A stretch of DNA of 25,454 bases from JARIHC01 sp035546975 (GCA_035546975.1 DASZVS010000012.1:1-25454), one strand, 5' to 3'; numbered from the stretch's first letter, positions 14,583-22,207 are shown. Numbers and translations: made by a program. Notes: generated by a model from the sequence alone, not told the origin.

Positions 14583-16352
14583 ATGGAAAGCTCACCCCTA
14601 ACGGTTGAAAATAATTCCGAGGACGACTCGTCGAGGAAGAAGAAAAGCAGGCGGGCCGAAAGGCTTGGGGCCATTGTTGTAGAACCAAAGTCTGAAGACC
14701 GGGGAGACAGAACGCCACCGGAAGCCGAAGGTGGCCGCGAAAGTTTTTGGCACAAACTCACTCGTCATGAAGAATCTGAAAAAACGGCAGATGGCGATGG
14801 CAGCATTAATATTAATGAGAATGTATTGCATGAGTCGGCTGAAACGGACGACACCTCGGACCCGGAAGATTTTACTGAAGCCGACAGGCAGTACGCCGAA
14901 ACCGAGCTTGCCCGCGGCCATTTGCAGGCGTTAGACGAAGAATTTTCTACGGTGCCCAATGATCCTGAAGCGGCGCATTCCGTGGAAGCGGAACTTATGG
15001 CGCTCGAAGCTTTTTATGACAGGATAGCTACAGAACATGCGCCGCTCGAAGAAGCATATGCCGAAACGCTACAGGACATGGGCGTTCCCCCTGACTCTCC
15101 GGAAACTGAAGCGCCGGAAGAAACAGCTGCCTCGAGCGAGCGTCCGGCGGAAGGCCATTCTTGGGATCCTTTCGGCCACGAACGTGCTACTTCTACAAAT
15201 CAGCAATCAACGGCAGAAGCTGCAGAGGGCAGTCCGCCGGAGGAAGATCTGGGCACTTCCGGAACCAATGGATCGGGGAACGGCCCGCCGCATAATCCGC
15301 CTCAGGGCTACGGCTATGGCGGGGGTAATACGCCACGCCCGCCCGCAGTCTTCATGGCAACTAACCAGGAAACCCGGCCAACACCGCCATCTCGATCCAC
15401 TACAGAGTCCCTGGAGCCCCGCTATACCCGCTCAAATGTGATTGGTGCCGCGCTTGTAGGTGGCATAGTCGGATATTTGGTTGGCCGCCGCCGGGGCCGT
15501 ATTAAAACCGAGAAAAAGTTGCTTCCGGTGCAAAAGAAGCTCGAAGAAGAAGTTTCGGCGCTAGAAAGCGATATGTTCAAAAAGGAAACTACTTTGCGAA
15601 AAGTAGCGCGCGAGCAGCAATACCAGCAAAAAAATATAGATAAACTGAAATGGCGCGCCTCAAGGCAGGAACGGCAATTAGCAGCTGCCGCTGGAGTATC
15701 AGCCGAGCAGCCGGCTATCATGACAAAACATGCGCTGGAAAGGGCTCGTGTGCCGGCACTTGAAGCTAACCAGCTACATGGCAAGAAATTGCCACCGGAA
15801 CGAATTGGCAAGGTGCTGATGTCTGCGGAGCGCCCAGCTCAAGCATCCGTCAAAAAAGCCGAGCAAAAAGACCGCCCGGCCGCCAGGCATTCCGAAACCA
15901 TGGGCCGTCGCGAACTTATGGAAGTCAGTGAGAAGATCACGGTAAATAATACAAATCTCCGCCGTATTTATGAAAGCCATTTGGTAGGCGAACAGGGGCT
16001 CAGGCGGCTAGTCGAAGCACATATGCGCGGTGGCGATATAAGAGGGGTATTGCAGCAGGAAATGCTGGAACACGAGATTGATTTCGAGCGTGACCCCGTT
16101 ATGCGCGACCATCGCCCGCAACAAGACGTTGCAACCCGCGGTGCAGGCGCGGTGCTCGACAGTCTTTTGGGCCAAACGGGGCTTGCCGAATCCAGCGGGC
16201 ACGAGGAGTATGAGGTGCTGAAGGCCAGGGTCGACCACCAGGCAGCTGAAACCCAAAAGTCGGCACGCCGCCGCCGAGGCATGGATGCCGCGTTCGCCGG
16301 AACCATACTCATTTTGATTGCTGTAATCATTCTTCTCCTTGTCTCACGTTAG
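14583..16352 (+). CDS. Acidic, coiled-coil protein with two membrane segments, unknown function
   Basis: Not recognised. The first ~230 residues are highly acidic (Glu/Asp/Ser/Thr), with a short basic patch at 18-28, and look disordered. A Gly/Pro/Asn-rich linker follows ('GNGPPHNPPQGYGYGGG'). A glycine-rich membrane segment lies at about 285-302 ('VIGAALVGGIVGYLVG', glycine-zipper spacing), capped by 'RRRGR'. Then comes a long helical, charged region with coiled-coil character ('VQKKLEEEVSALESDMFKKE') running through residue ~360, a basic middle, and a conserved-looking block near 440-520. A C-terminal membrane anchor lies at about 570-588 after 'RRRRG'. This topology suggests an envelope or cell-surface scaffold. 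No enzyme motif is visible. Confidence 0.75.
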   Translation: MESSPLTVENNSEDDSSRKKKSRRAERLGAIVVEPKSEDRGDRTPPEAEGGRESFWHKLTRHEESEKTADGDGSININENVLHESAETDDTSDPEDFTEADRQYAETELARGHLQALDEEFSTVPNDPEAAHSVEAELMALEAFYDRIATEHAPLEEAYAETLQDMGVPPDSPETEAPEETAASSERPAEGHSWDPFGHERATSTNQQSTAEAAEGSPPEEDLGTSGTNGSGNGPPHNPPQGYGYGGGNTPRPPAVFMATNQETRPTPPSRSTTESLEPRYTRSNVIGAALVGGIVGYLVGRRRGRIKTEKKLLPVQKKLEEEVSALESDMFKKETTLRKVAREQQYQQKNIDKLKWRASRQERQLAAAAGVSAEQPAIMTKHALERARVPALEANQLHGKKLPPERIGKVLMSAERPAQASVKKAEQKDRPAARHSETMGRRELMEVSEKITVNNTNLRRIYESHLVGEQGLRRLVEAHMRGGDIRGVLQQEMLEHEIDFERDPVMRDHRPQQDVATRGAGAVLDSLLGQTGLAESSGHEEYEVLKARVDHQAAETQKSARRRRGMDAAFAGTILILIAVIILLLVSR

Positions 16353-16355
16353 GTT

Positions 16356-16361
16356 TATACT
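16356..16361 (+). promoter_or_regulatory. -10 box of trhO
   Basis: TATACT, 9 bases before ATG 16371, no Shine-Dalgarno in the gap: near-leaderless arrangement. It begins 4 bases after the upstream stop codon. No good -35 box. Confidence 0.45.
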
Positions 16362-16370
16362 GGGACCCAC

Positions 16371-17267
16371 ATGCAAAAGATAATTCTCTATTACAAATTT
16401 GCGCCAGTAAAGGACCCGGAAGCGGTACGGCTTTGGCAGCGCACATTGTGTGAAAAGCTTGGCCTTAAGGGCAGGGTGCTTATTTCCGAGCACGGCATTA
16501 ACGGAACATTAGGCGGCGACATCAGGGATCTAAAAGCTTATGCTAAGGCCACTAAATCATTCGCGCCATTTAAAGGCATGGTTTTTAAATGGAGCGATGG
16601 GCAAGCTAACGATTTTCCTAAGCTGGTAGTAAAAGTGCGGCCGGAAATCGTGACTTTCGGCGCTTCTGATGAAATTGCAGTAAATGAAAAAGGCGTCATA
16701 GGCGGCGGGAAACACTTGAAGCCGAGGCAAGTTCACCAGTTGGTCGAGGAGCGCGGCGATGACGTGATTTTCTTTGACGGACGCAATAAGCACGAGGCCG
16801 CCGTAGGCAGATTTAGGGATGCTGTTGTGCCGGACGTGGAACACACCCGCGATTTTATCGATGAACTGGCGGATCCGAAGTACAACGATATCAAAGATAA
16901 GCCCATCGTCACATATTGTACCGGCGGCATTCGCTGCGAGGTGCTTAGCATGCTCATGAAAAAACGCGGCTTTAAAGAGGTCTATCAAATCGACGGCGGC
17001 ATCGTGAAATACGGGGAAGAATACGGTGACGGCGGCCTATGGGAAGGCTCATTGTATGTATTCGACGACCGCCTGACTACCAAGTTCTCGGACCACGCGG
17101 CAGATATCGGTAGCTGCGTTCACTGTAACTCCAAGACTAGTGGCTTCATGAACTGCGCTAATAAGCAGTGCAATCGACACGTAATGGCTTGCGATGATTG
17201 CCAGGTTAAACAATATTGTCCGGATTGCTTACGTAAAGTCAATCCAGAAGTTGCCAAAATTTCCTGA
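16371..17267 (+). CDS. trhO: Rhodanese-type tRNA uridine hydroxylase TrhO (YceA family)
   Basis: A 298-residue member of the YceA/TrhO family, which installs 5-hydroxyuridine at position 34 of certain tRNAs using O2. The N-terminal UPF0176-type domain has 'LYYKFAPVKDPEAVRLWQ' and 'ISEHGINGTLGG'. The rhodanese domain has the active loop 'YCTGGIRCE' with catalytic C183 and Arg at the sixth loop position, followed by 'QIDGGIVKYGEEYGD' and 'WEGSLYVFDDR'. The C-terminus is Cys-rich ('CVHC...CANKQC...CDDCQ...CPDC') and probably binds a metal, as in longer family members. UGA is the stop. It is followed directly by the promoter of the peptidase gene. Confidence 0.92.
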   Translation: MQKIILYYKFAPVKDPEAVRLWQRTLCEKLGLKGRVLISEHGINGTLGGDIRDLKAYAKATKSFAPFKGMVFKWSDGQANDFPKLVVKVRPEIVTFGASDEIAVNEKGVIGGGKHLKPRQVHQLVEERGDDVIFFDGRNKHEAAVGRFRDAVVPDVEHTRDFIDELADPKYNDIKDKPIVTYCTGGIRCEVLSMLMKKRGFKEVYQIDGGIVKYGEEYGDGGLWEGSLYVFDDRLTTKFSDHAADIGSCVHCNSKTSGFMNCANKQCNRHVMACDDCQVKQYCPDCLRKVNPEVAKIS

Positions 17268-17279
17268 AAATTATATAAT
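17251..17279 (+). promoter_or_regulatory. Strong promoter, leaderless, for the C39-like peptidase
   Basis: TTGCCA (17251-17256, 5/6), exactly 17 bases, TATAAT (17274-17279), then 8 bases to ATG 17288. Transcription should start at the start codon. The -35 box lies within trhO. Confidence 0.75.
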
Positions 17280-17287
17280 AATTATAT

Positions 17288-17950
17288 ATGCCCCTTCGTA
17301 CGAAAAGTGGAGATATGTTAGCGGCCCCTCTTCCTAGGGGTTTTGTATATTTTAGTCAAACCGATCCGAGCTGGGAAGGAACGCCATATACTACTACGGG
17401 CGCCAGTGACCAAACTATCGGTAAAAGCGGTTGCGTGCCAACATTACAAGCTATGGTAGCAGCCAATTTATGTGACTTGGCGGTAACGCCACCAGATTTA
17501 GCCAAGTGGAATATTGATAATGGTATGCGAACTGAGACAAAAGGTACTAGACGTGCTAGTTGGAACCTTTTAGTAAATCAGCTAGGGTTGAACATTAAGA
17601 CAGTAGAAAAAAATGAAGAATCTTTAGAAGTAGCATTACAAATAGGCGGCCTAGTCGTAGCTTCATTAAAGGGCGCAGATAGTAGTCAACTTAGTACGCC
17701 TTCTGGACATGTGATCGGCTTAAGAGCTGTTAATAACTCTGGCGTGTTGATTGTAGATTCTAACAGCCAAGCTAATTCCGAAAGACCCTGGTCCTATGAA
17801 GAGATTTCTCCCTTTGTTAACTCAGGCCTACGGCACATATATCACGCTGAAGCTGACCTGGTGACTTCCAGAAGCGGCTTGCGCATGGCAACTTTAACTG
17901 AGCGACAAGTGGCCGAACAGCTTGCCTATGATCAGGACCGAAGCTGTTAA
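17288..17950 (+). CDS. Peptidase C39-like family protein
   Basis: A 220-residue protein with the papain-like C39 layout. 'FSQTDPSWEGTPY' is followed by 'KSGCVPTLQAMVAANL' with nucleophile C49, 'SGHVIGLRAV' with H141, and 'VLIVDSNSQ' with D157. The 'Q.D..W....Y' opening and 'GC.PT..AMV' motif are typical of the C39_2 group, which includes cell-wall or peptide-cleaving enzymes and toxins. No signal peptide or membrane segment is visible at the N-terminus, so it is either cytoplasmic or exported by an unusual route. Base use is unlike its neighbours: one 60-base line (17761-17820) has only 25 G/C and it favours TTA and AGA codons. That suggests recent acquisition. Confidence 0.7.
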   Translation: MPLRTKSGDMLAAPLPRGFVYFSQTDPSWEGTPYTTTGASDQTIGKSGCVPTLQAMVAANLCDLAVTPPDLAKWNIDNGMRTETKGTRRASWNLLVNQLGLNIKTVEKNEESLEVALQIGGLVVASLKGADSSQLSTPSGHVIGLRAVNNSGVLIVDSNSQANSERPWSYEEISPFVNSGLRHIYHAEADLVTSRSGLRMATLTERQVAEQLAYDQDRSC

Positions 17951-17957
17951 GATAATT

Positions 17958-17963
17958 TATAAT
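17958..17963 (+). promoter_or_regulatory. -10 box of uvrC
   Basis: Perfect TATAAT, 7 bases before ATG 17971 with no Shine-Dalgarno: another leaderless candidate. No clear -35 element at 16-18 bases. Confidence 0.55.
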
Positions 17964-17970
17964 AAAAAGT

Positions 17971-19494
17971 ATGGTTGATCATACGATTGAACGCAAACTG
18001 GCCGAACTGCCGAAAGAACCCGGGGTTTACTTCCACAAGGATAAGACTGGTGAGATTATTTACGTTGGCAAAGCGGCGAGTTTGCGTAACCGGGTCAGGC
18101 AATATTTTCAAAAATCACGGAGCCGTGATCCGAAGACCGAAGCACTTGTGGCGGAAATTGCCGATATCGATTGGATGGTAGTAGATAGCGAGATTGAAGC
18201 ATTGTTTTTGGAGGCTGAAATGATCCGCCGGTACATGCCGCGTTACAACATACTATTGCGGGATGATAAAGCGATGAGTTATATACGGATTGATTACGAC
18301 AGCGATTATCCTACTGTGAGTACCACACGGCGTCCGTTGGACGATGGCGCCCGCTATTTTGGACCGTACTTCAGCCTTGCCAGTGTCCGGGAGGCGCTCA
18401 AGCTTTTGAGAAAAATTTTTCCATATGCCACCAGAAAAATCGGCGGCCAAAAACGTGCTACGCTGCATTACCATTTGGGTCTGGACCCGGGGCTTGAGGA
18501 GGGCAAAACAAGCCTGGAAGCTTACCGCGCAAATTTGCGCAAACTTATGGCGGTTATCCAAGGCAGACGCAAAACCATAGAAAAGGAGTTGGAGCGGGAC
18601 ATGAAGCAGGCGGCAAAAAATAAAGACTTCGAGTATGCCGCGCAGCTTAGAAACCAGCTCATGTGGCTCCAAGGGCTCAAAAAGCAAGTGGTTTTCAGCG
18701 ACAAGGAATTTATGGACATCAGTAAAGACCATGCCCTCAATGAATTAGTTAACTTGTTAAGTATTGACAAATTTCCCTTCCGAATCGAGGGGTATGACAT
18801 TTCGCACCAGCAAGGCAGCGACGTAGTAGCTAGCATGGTAGTTTTCACGAACGGCGTGAGTAACAAGGCCGAATACCGGAAATTCAAAACTAAGATCAAC
18901 CACAATAACGACTTTTATAATATGAACGAAACTATTCGCCGGCGTCTGAGTGATAAGAACCGTAAGGCTTGGGGTACCCCGGACATGGTGTTGATAGATG
19001 GCGGGAAAGGGCAGCTTGATGCCGCGATCCAAGCCCGCGACGAGCAGGGTTGTTCACGTATACCGTTTATCGGCCTGGCAAAACGCGAAGAGCAGATCGT
19101 TATACAAAAAGAGAAGTCAGGCGTTACGCTTGATGAAAAGCTCTTGCACGAGCTTGGCGGATACATGACAGAAAGTGAAGATTTCATATTAGTAAATATT
19201 CCTCACAATACGAATCTTATAAAATTGCTGCAGCGTATCCGGGACGAATCGCACCGGTTTGCAGTCAGTTATCACTCGACGCTTAAGGTAAAGCGGCAGA
19301 CTTCCAGCCTGCTTGATGATATTCCCGGTGTCGGTCCGGCTACCCGCAAGAAGTTACTGCGAACTTTTGGTTCAATGCGCGGTGTAGCCAATGCTTCGGA
19401 GGGCGAATTAGCCGAAGTTGTTGGCTTGCAAAAGGCCAAGCTTATCAAAAAGCATATAGAACCGGTTAGCCAGCAAAAGATGCCATCTATTTAG
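17971..19494 (+). CDS. uvrC: Excinuclease ABC subunit C, without Fe-S cysteines
   Basis: The UvrC nuclease makes both cuts in nucleotide excision repair. It has an N-terminal GIY-YIG domain ('PGVYFHKDKTGEIIYVGKA', residues 17-35), a UVR helical motif near 205-240 ('KNKDFEYAAQLRNQL') for UvrB binding, an RNase H-like domain with 'GYDISHQQG' and 'LIDGGKGQLDAA', and a C-terminal HhH2 region ('LLDDIPGVGPATRKKLL'). At 507 residues it is about 100 shorter than typical UvrC. The four-Cys region between GIY-YIG and UVR, which in other bacteria reads roughly CL.Y.I..C..PC, appears here as 'ATLHYHLGLDPGLEEG' with no Cys at all. The only Cys in the protein is in 'DEQGCSRIP'. It overlaps the convergent minus-strand gene by 8 bases. 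Confidence 0.96.
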   Translation: MVDHTIERKLAELPKEPGVYFHKDKTGEIIYVGKAASLRNRVRQYFQKSRSRDPKTEALVAEIADIDWMVVDSEIEALFLEAEMIRRYMPRYNILLRDDKAMSYIRIDYDSDYPTVSTTRRPLDDGARYFGPYFSLASVREALKLLRKIFPYATRKIGGQKRATLHYHLGLDPGLEEGKTSLEAYRANLRKLMAVIQGRRKTIEKELERDMKQAAKNKDFEYAAQLRNQLMWLQGLKKQVVFSDKEFMDISKDHALNELVNLLSIDKFPFRIEGYDISHQQGSDVVASMVVFTNGVSNKAEYRKFKTKINHNNDFYNMNETIRRRLSDKNRKAWGTPDMVLIDGGKGQLDAAIQARDEQGCSRIPFIGLAKREEQIVIQKEKSGVTLDEKLLHELGGYMTESEDFILVNIPHNTNLIKLLQRIRDESHRFAVSYHSTLKVKRQTSSLLDDIPGVGPATRKKLLRTFGSMRGVANASEGELAEVVGLQKAKLIKKHIEPVSQQKMPSI

Positions 19495-20182
19495 AATGGT
19501 CTGCTAGCAGCTCGCTGACGAGGTAGTGTGCTATCCAGTCGGCGTATGCGCGAGGATCCGGCTGGGCTTCATCTAGCTCTGCCAACCGTTTCGTTCCGAT
19601 AAACATGTGGCTGGTCGCTTGCGCCGGGTCCGGAGCTATTTTTACCTCCGGCTTGGTACCGGCTGCCGCCGGGTGCAGATCACGTGCCAGTTCCGCTTGG
19701 AAGTGGTACGTTCGCGATAATAGAAGCGATACGCGGCCCGAAGAAAGCATGGGGTTTGTGCCGGTACGCCGGATGTCACTGGGTATGCTGACGGCAAAAT
19801 GCTCTGTTCCCTGGATGGTATCGGGAAAACGAAGAGGCAGGGGCCTAGTACGGGTTCTATCCAACCCCGGCGGATCAATATCCGTTAATTCTTCGTCGGT
19901 TTTGCCGAAGTAGCGCGAAAATAGCAGAGCGTGGATGTTGTAGCCCCGTGCTGGCAATGCAATAACCTCGTGCCGCGGATGCCGGCCGGTCTGGTGGCCG
20001 TTGGCTTCCCATATACCGCTGACGGTGTCGAAGAGATCAGTCACCGGCTGTACGGGCGAATCCCCGTCCGGAAGTTCGAGCCATGCTTTTGGAAGACGAA
20101 GCCCTTTTCTTCCTATAAAAAAAGACGCGTCACCGGGACGCGCCTGTTGTAATGAATCTAAGCCAGGTTGAGTTTCGCTCAT
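19487..20182 (-). CDS. Orphan protein of unknown function (231 aa)
   Basis: Not recognised. The sequence is soluble, Pro- and Arg-rich and without membrane segments. It includes 'PGDASFFIGRKGLRLPKAWLELPDG', 'HEVIALPARGYNIHALLFSRYFG', 'TIQGTEHFAVSIPSDIRRTG', 'SSGRVSLLLSRTYHFQAELARDLHP' and 'ADWIAHYLVSELLADH'. No known motif. I place the start at ATG 20182 ('MSETQPG') because a promoter predicts transcription from near 20200. ATG 20218 and GTG 20227 in the same frame would lie upstream of that. A terminator-like hairpin sits about 40-65 bases into the coding sequence. The 3' end overlaps uvrC by 8 bases on the opposite strand. Confidence 0.68.
   Translation of the reverse strand: MSETQPGLDSLQQARPGDASFFIGRKGLRLPKAWLELPDGDSPVQPVTDLFDTVSGIWEANGHQTGRHPRHEVIALPARGYNIHALLFSRYFGKTDEELTDIDPPGLDRTRTRPLPLRFPDTIQGTEHFAVSIPSDIRRTGTNPMLSSGRVSLLLSRTYHFQAELARDLHPAAAGTKPEVKIAPDPAQATSHMFIGTKRLAELDEAQPDPRAYADWIAHYLVSELLADHSK
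20117..20144 (-). terminator. Intrinsic-terminator-like hairpin inside the coding start
   Basis: On the minus strand CGCGTC (20142-20137), loop ccggt, GACGCG (20131-20126), two bases, then seven Ts (20123-20117). Six-base GC-rich stem plus T-run is a textbook intrinsic terminator, but it lies within codons of the 19487-20182 gene, in frame with 'ARPGDASFFIG'. It could cause premature termination or be a coincidence of coding. Confidence 0.5.
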
Positions 20183-20206
20183 TGTACCTACCAAATTACC
20201 ATGAGC

Positions 20207-20235
20207 ATTGTCTCCCATTCCGGGCACAAAAACAA
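20207..20235 (-). promoter_or_regulatory. Promoter of the minus-strand orphan gene
   Basis: On the minus strand TTGTTT (20235-20230), exactly 17 bases, GACAAT (20212-20207, 4/6). Predicted start near 20200, leader of about 18 bases to ATG 20182. It lies between the divergent aminopeptidase start and this gene. Confidence 0.5.
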
Positions 20236-20247
20236 GTCATTTTTTGC

Positions 20248-20253
20248 TATACT
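20248..20253 (+). promoter_or_regulatory. -10 box of the M24 aminopeptidase
   Basis: TATACT, 12 bases before ATG 20266, giving a predicted leader of about 6 bases and no Shine-Dalgarno. No clear -35. Confidence 0.45.
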
Positions 20254-20265
20254 GGATGTCTACTG

Positions 20266-21498
20266 ATGGAGCCATACTTTAGCAGCGATTTTTTTGCCGG
20301 TAACCGACAGCGCCTCCGTGAACTTTTCACCGGTACGGCGCCGATTATCATAACGGCGAATGGCTTGGCGCAGCGGGGAGCCGACAGCGCCTTTACTTTT
20401 TCCCAAGATGCTAACTTTTGGTATTTGACGGGTATTAATGTTCCGGATGTCGTGCTGGTAATGGACCGCGACAAGGAATATTTGATCGTACCGGAGCGCG
20501 ATGCGAACCGCGAGGCATTTGACGGGACGGTAAATGCTGCCTTTTTAAGCCACCGCTCCGGGATCGAAACAATATATGGCGGCAAGGAAGGCTGGAATCA
20601 GCTCGGCAGCCGGCTTAAAAAAGTGAAGCACGCGGCCACAATTGCCGCGCCGCCGGCGTACATAGACCACTTCGGCTTGTATACAAATCCGGCCCGCACA
20701 GCCCTAATAGCGCAAATTAAATCGTATAAACCTGAAATAAAAATGCTCGATTTGGCGCCGCACTTGGTGCGTATGCGGACTATCAAGCAGCCGGCAGAAC
20801 TGGCCGCTATCCAGTCGGCTATAGATATAACCGGTGCAAGTCTCCGCGATGCTTTCAAGACGAGCAAACGTAAGAAGTATGCAACCGAGTATGAACTTGA
20901 AGCCGAAATTAGCTACGGCTTTCGCCGGCGCGGAGCCGACGGGCACGCCTTTGAGCCTATTGTGGCAGGTGGGCGGCGGGCCTGCACGCTGCACAACGTT
21001 GCAAATAACGGCAGGCTTTCCGCCGACGAACTGGTGGTGGTTGATGTGGGGGCGGAAGTTGAGCACTATGCCGCTGACATTACCCGTACGATCAGCCTGG
21101 CGGATCCCTCCCGCCGGCAACGGGCAGTGTACGCAGCAGTACTTGATACGCAGCAATATGCACTTGAACTATTGAAACCGGGCGTTTTGCTTAAGGAATA
21201 CCAGCAGCAAACAGAACATTTTCTCGGGGAGAAATTGCGCGAACTAGGCCTGATTAAAACGGTGGATTATGACAATATCAGGCAGTATTGCCCACACGCC
21301 ATATCGCATTTCCTTGGTTTGAACGTGCATGATGTTGGTGACTATGAGCGTCCGCTAGAGCCCGGCATGGTTCTTACCGTTGAGCCGGGCATATACATCA
21401 TGGATGAAGCCATAGGGGTCCGGATAGAGGACGACATAGTAATTACCGGTAAGGGTAACAAAATTTTAAGCTGGAAAATTCCTTCAGAGCTCAGCTAG
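20266..21498 (+). CDS. pepP: Xaa-Pro aminopeptidase (M24B family)
   Basis: A 410-residue metallopeptidase removing N-terminal residues that precede proline. The N-terminal AMP_N domain opens 'SSDFFAGNRQRLRELF' and has 'ANFWYLTGINVPD'. The M24 pita-bread domain has all five metal ligands: D260 ('VVDVGAE'), D271 ('YAADITRTI'), H348 ('SHFLGLNVHDVG'), E373 ('TVEPGIYI') and E388 ('VRIEDDIVIT'), with two Mn ions expected. The start ATG 20266 is chosen by family N-terminus and by the -10 box 12 bases upstream. The frame is open 38 codons further back, but that part is not family-like. Its role is probably the final breakdown of peptides taken up or released in the cytoplasm. Confidence 0.93.
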   Translation: MEPYFSSDFFAGNRQRLRELFTGTAPIIITANGLAQRGADSAFTFSQDANFWYLTGINVPDVVLVMDRDKEYLIVPERDANREAFDGTVNAAFLSHRSGIETIYGGKEGWNQLGSRLKKVKHAATIAAPPAYIDHFGLYTNPARTALIAQIKSYKPEIKMLDLAPHLVRMRTIKQPAELAAIQSAIDITGASLRDAFKTSKRKKYATEYELEAEISYGFRRRGADGHAFEPIVAGGRRACTLHNVANNGRLSADELVVVDVGAEVEHYAADITRTISLADPSRRQRAVYAAVLDTQQYALELLKPGVLLKEYQQQTEHFLGEKLRELGLIKTVDYDNIRQYCPHAISHFLGLNVHDVGDYERPLEPGMVLTVEPGIYIMDEAIGVRIEDDIVITGKGNKILSWKIPSELS

Positions 21499-21514
21499 TA
21501 TTAGGCTTGGCTCC

Positions 21515-21544
21515 TTTACTTAAGCTGAAGTCCCTGCTTACAAT
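21515..21544 (+). promoter_or_regulatory. Promoter of the holin-4-type membrane gene
   Basis: TTTACT (21515-21520), 18-base spacer, TACAAT (21539-21544), then 7 bases to ATG 21552, a leaderless arrangement. It supports ATG 21552 over the TTG at 21507. Confidence 0.5.
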
Positions 21545-21551
21545 AGTGCTT

Positions 21552-21923
21552 ATGGAAGTTCGTACAAATCCGCCGCTCCGGTTTATAATCCGGTGGCTTG
21601 TCTGCAGCCTTGGCTTGTGGATTGCTGCGGGCCTACTGAGCAAAAGCATCAGCTACAATAGCGATGCCGCCGTCATTATCATTGCCGGATTACTTTTAGC
21701 CGTTATAAATGTGGTCCTAAAGCCAATCCTTATCATTTTTTCCTTGCCGGCGATACTTTTTACGCTTGGCCTTTTTATGGTAATCATAAATGGTTTTACG
21801 GTTTTTATCGTCAGTAAACTTTATACGCCGCTTCATATAACGAATTTTTGGGCGGCCGTGTTTGCCGGCATGGTAATCGGTCTCGTCAACTATTTAGTCA
21901 GTACCATTCTCAAGGAAGTTTAA
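21552..21923 (+). CDS. Phage holin family 4-type membrane protein
   Basis: A 123-residue protein with four hydrophobic segments of the PF04020 (mycobacterial 4-TMS holin superfamily) type: 'FIIRWLVCSLGLWIAAGLL', 'AAVIIIAGLLLAVINVVLKP', 'IIFSLPAILFTLGLFMVIIN', and 'FWAAVFAGMVIGLVNYLVS'. The 'N.....KP' and 'LP......G.....N' pattern is typical. Members are widespread in bacteria without prophages and their role is unknown, so the name does not prove lysis. The start at ATG 21552 gives the usual family length; TTG 21507 would add 15 residues and lies within the proposed promoter. It is 70 bases ahead of secG. Confidence 0.82.
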   Translation: MEVRTNPPLRFIIRWLVCSLGLWIAAGLLSKSISYNSDAAVIIIAGLLLAVINVVLKPILIIFSLPAILFTLGLFMVIINGFTVFIVSKLYTPLHITNFWAAVFAGMVIGLVNYLVSTILKEV

Positions 21924-21954
21924 GGCTTGTTTGCATAGAATGCATGCAAATGCT

Positions 21955-21984
21955 TTGACAGGAGGTAGCCTTATGCGGGACAAT
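21955..21984 (+). promoter_or_regulatory. Promoter of secG
   Basis: Perfect TTGACA (21955-21960), 18-base spacer, GACAAT (21979-21984), then 7 bases to ATG 21992. The GGGAG in the 7-base gap is too close to act as a normal ribosome binding site. Confidence 0.5.
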
Positions 21985-21991
21985 AGGGAGC

Positions 21992-22207
21992 ATGAACGTT
22001 TATAACTATCTGACTATCATTTCGATGATCCTGATGACTATCCTGATCCTTATCCAAACGCGCGGAGCCAGCCTAGGTGCCGGTCTCGGCGGCGCTGGCG
22101 AAGTTAACACTACCCGCCGGGGCACCGATAAAACGATCTTTCAGTTAACTATTATTTGCGCGCTCGTATTCAGCCTGTCGCTGATAATGAACGCGCTCAG
22201 CAAATAA
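21992..22207 (+). CDS. secG: Preprotein translocase subunit SecG
   Basis: A 71-residue, two-span membrane protein that assists SecYE/SecA translocation. Membrane segments are about residues 4-22 and 50-67, joined by the diagnostic loop 'IQTRGASLGAGLGGAGE' with 'RRGTDKTIF'. The length and loop match the family. The next gene begins 37 bases later and encodes a protein needing membrane insertion; co-transcription is likely. Confidence 0.9.
   Translation: MNVYNYLTIISMILMTILILIQTRGASLGAGLGGAGEVNTTRRGTDKTIFQLTIICALVFSLSLIMNALSK

Noticed and set aside
20152..20265. Upstream start for the aminopeptidase
   Set aside because: This region contains the promoters and the divergent gene; the family N-terminus matches ATG 20266.
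21507..21923. Holin as a sign of a prophage
   Set aside because: PF04020 proteins are common in non-phage contexts and no other phage gene is nearby on this side.
21973..22005. 10-codon ORF with GGAGG just before secG
   Set aside because: It overlaps the secG promoter and start in another frame; the -35/-10 placement predicts a transcript beginning after it.
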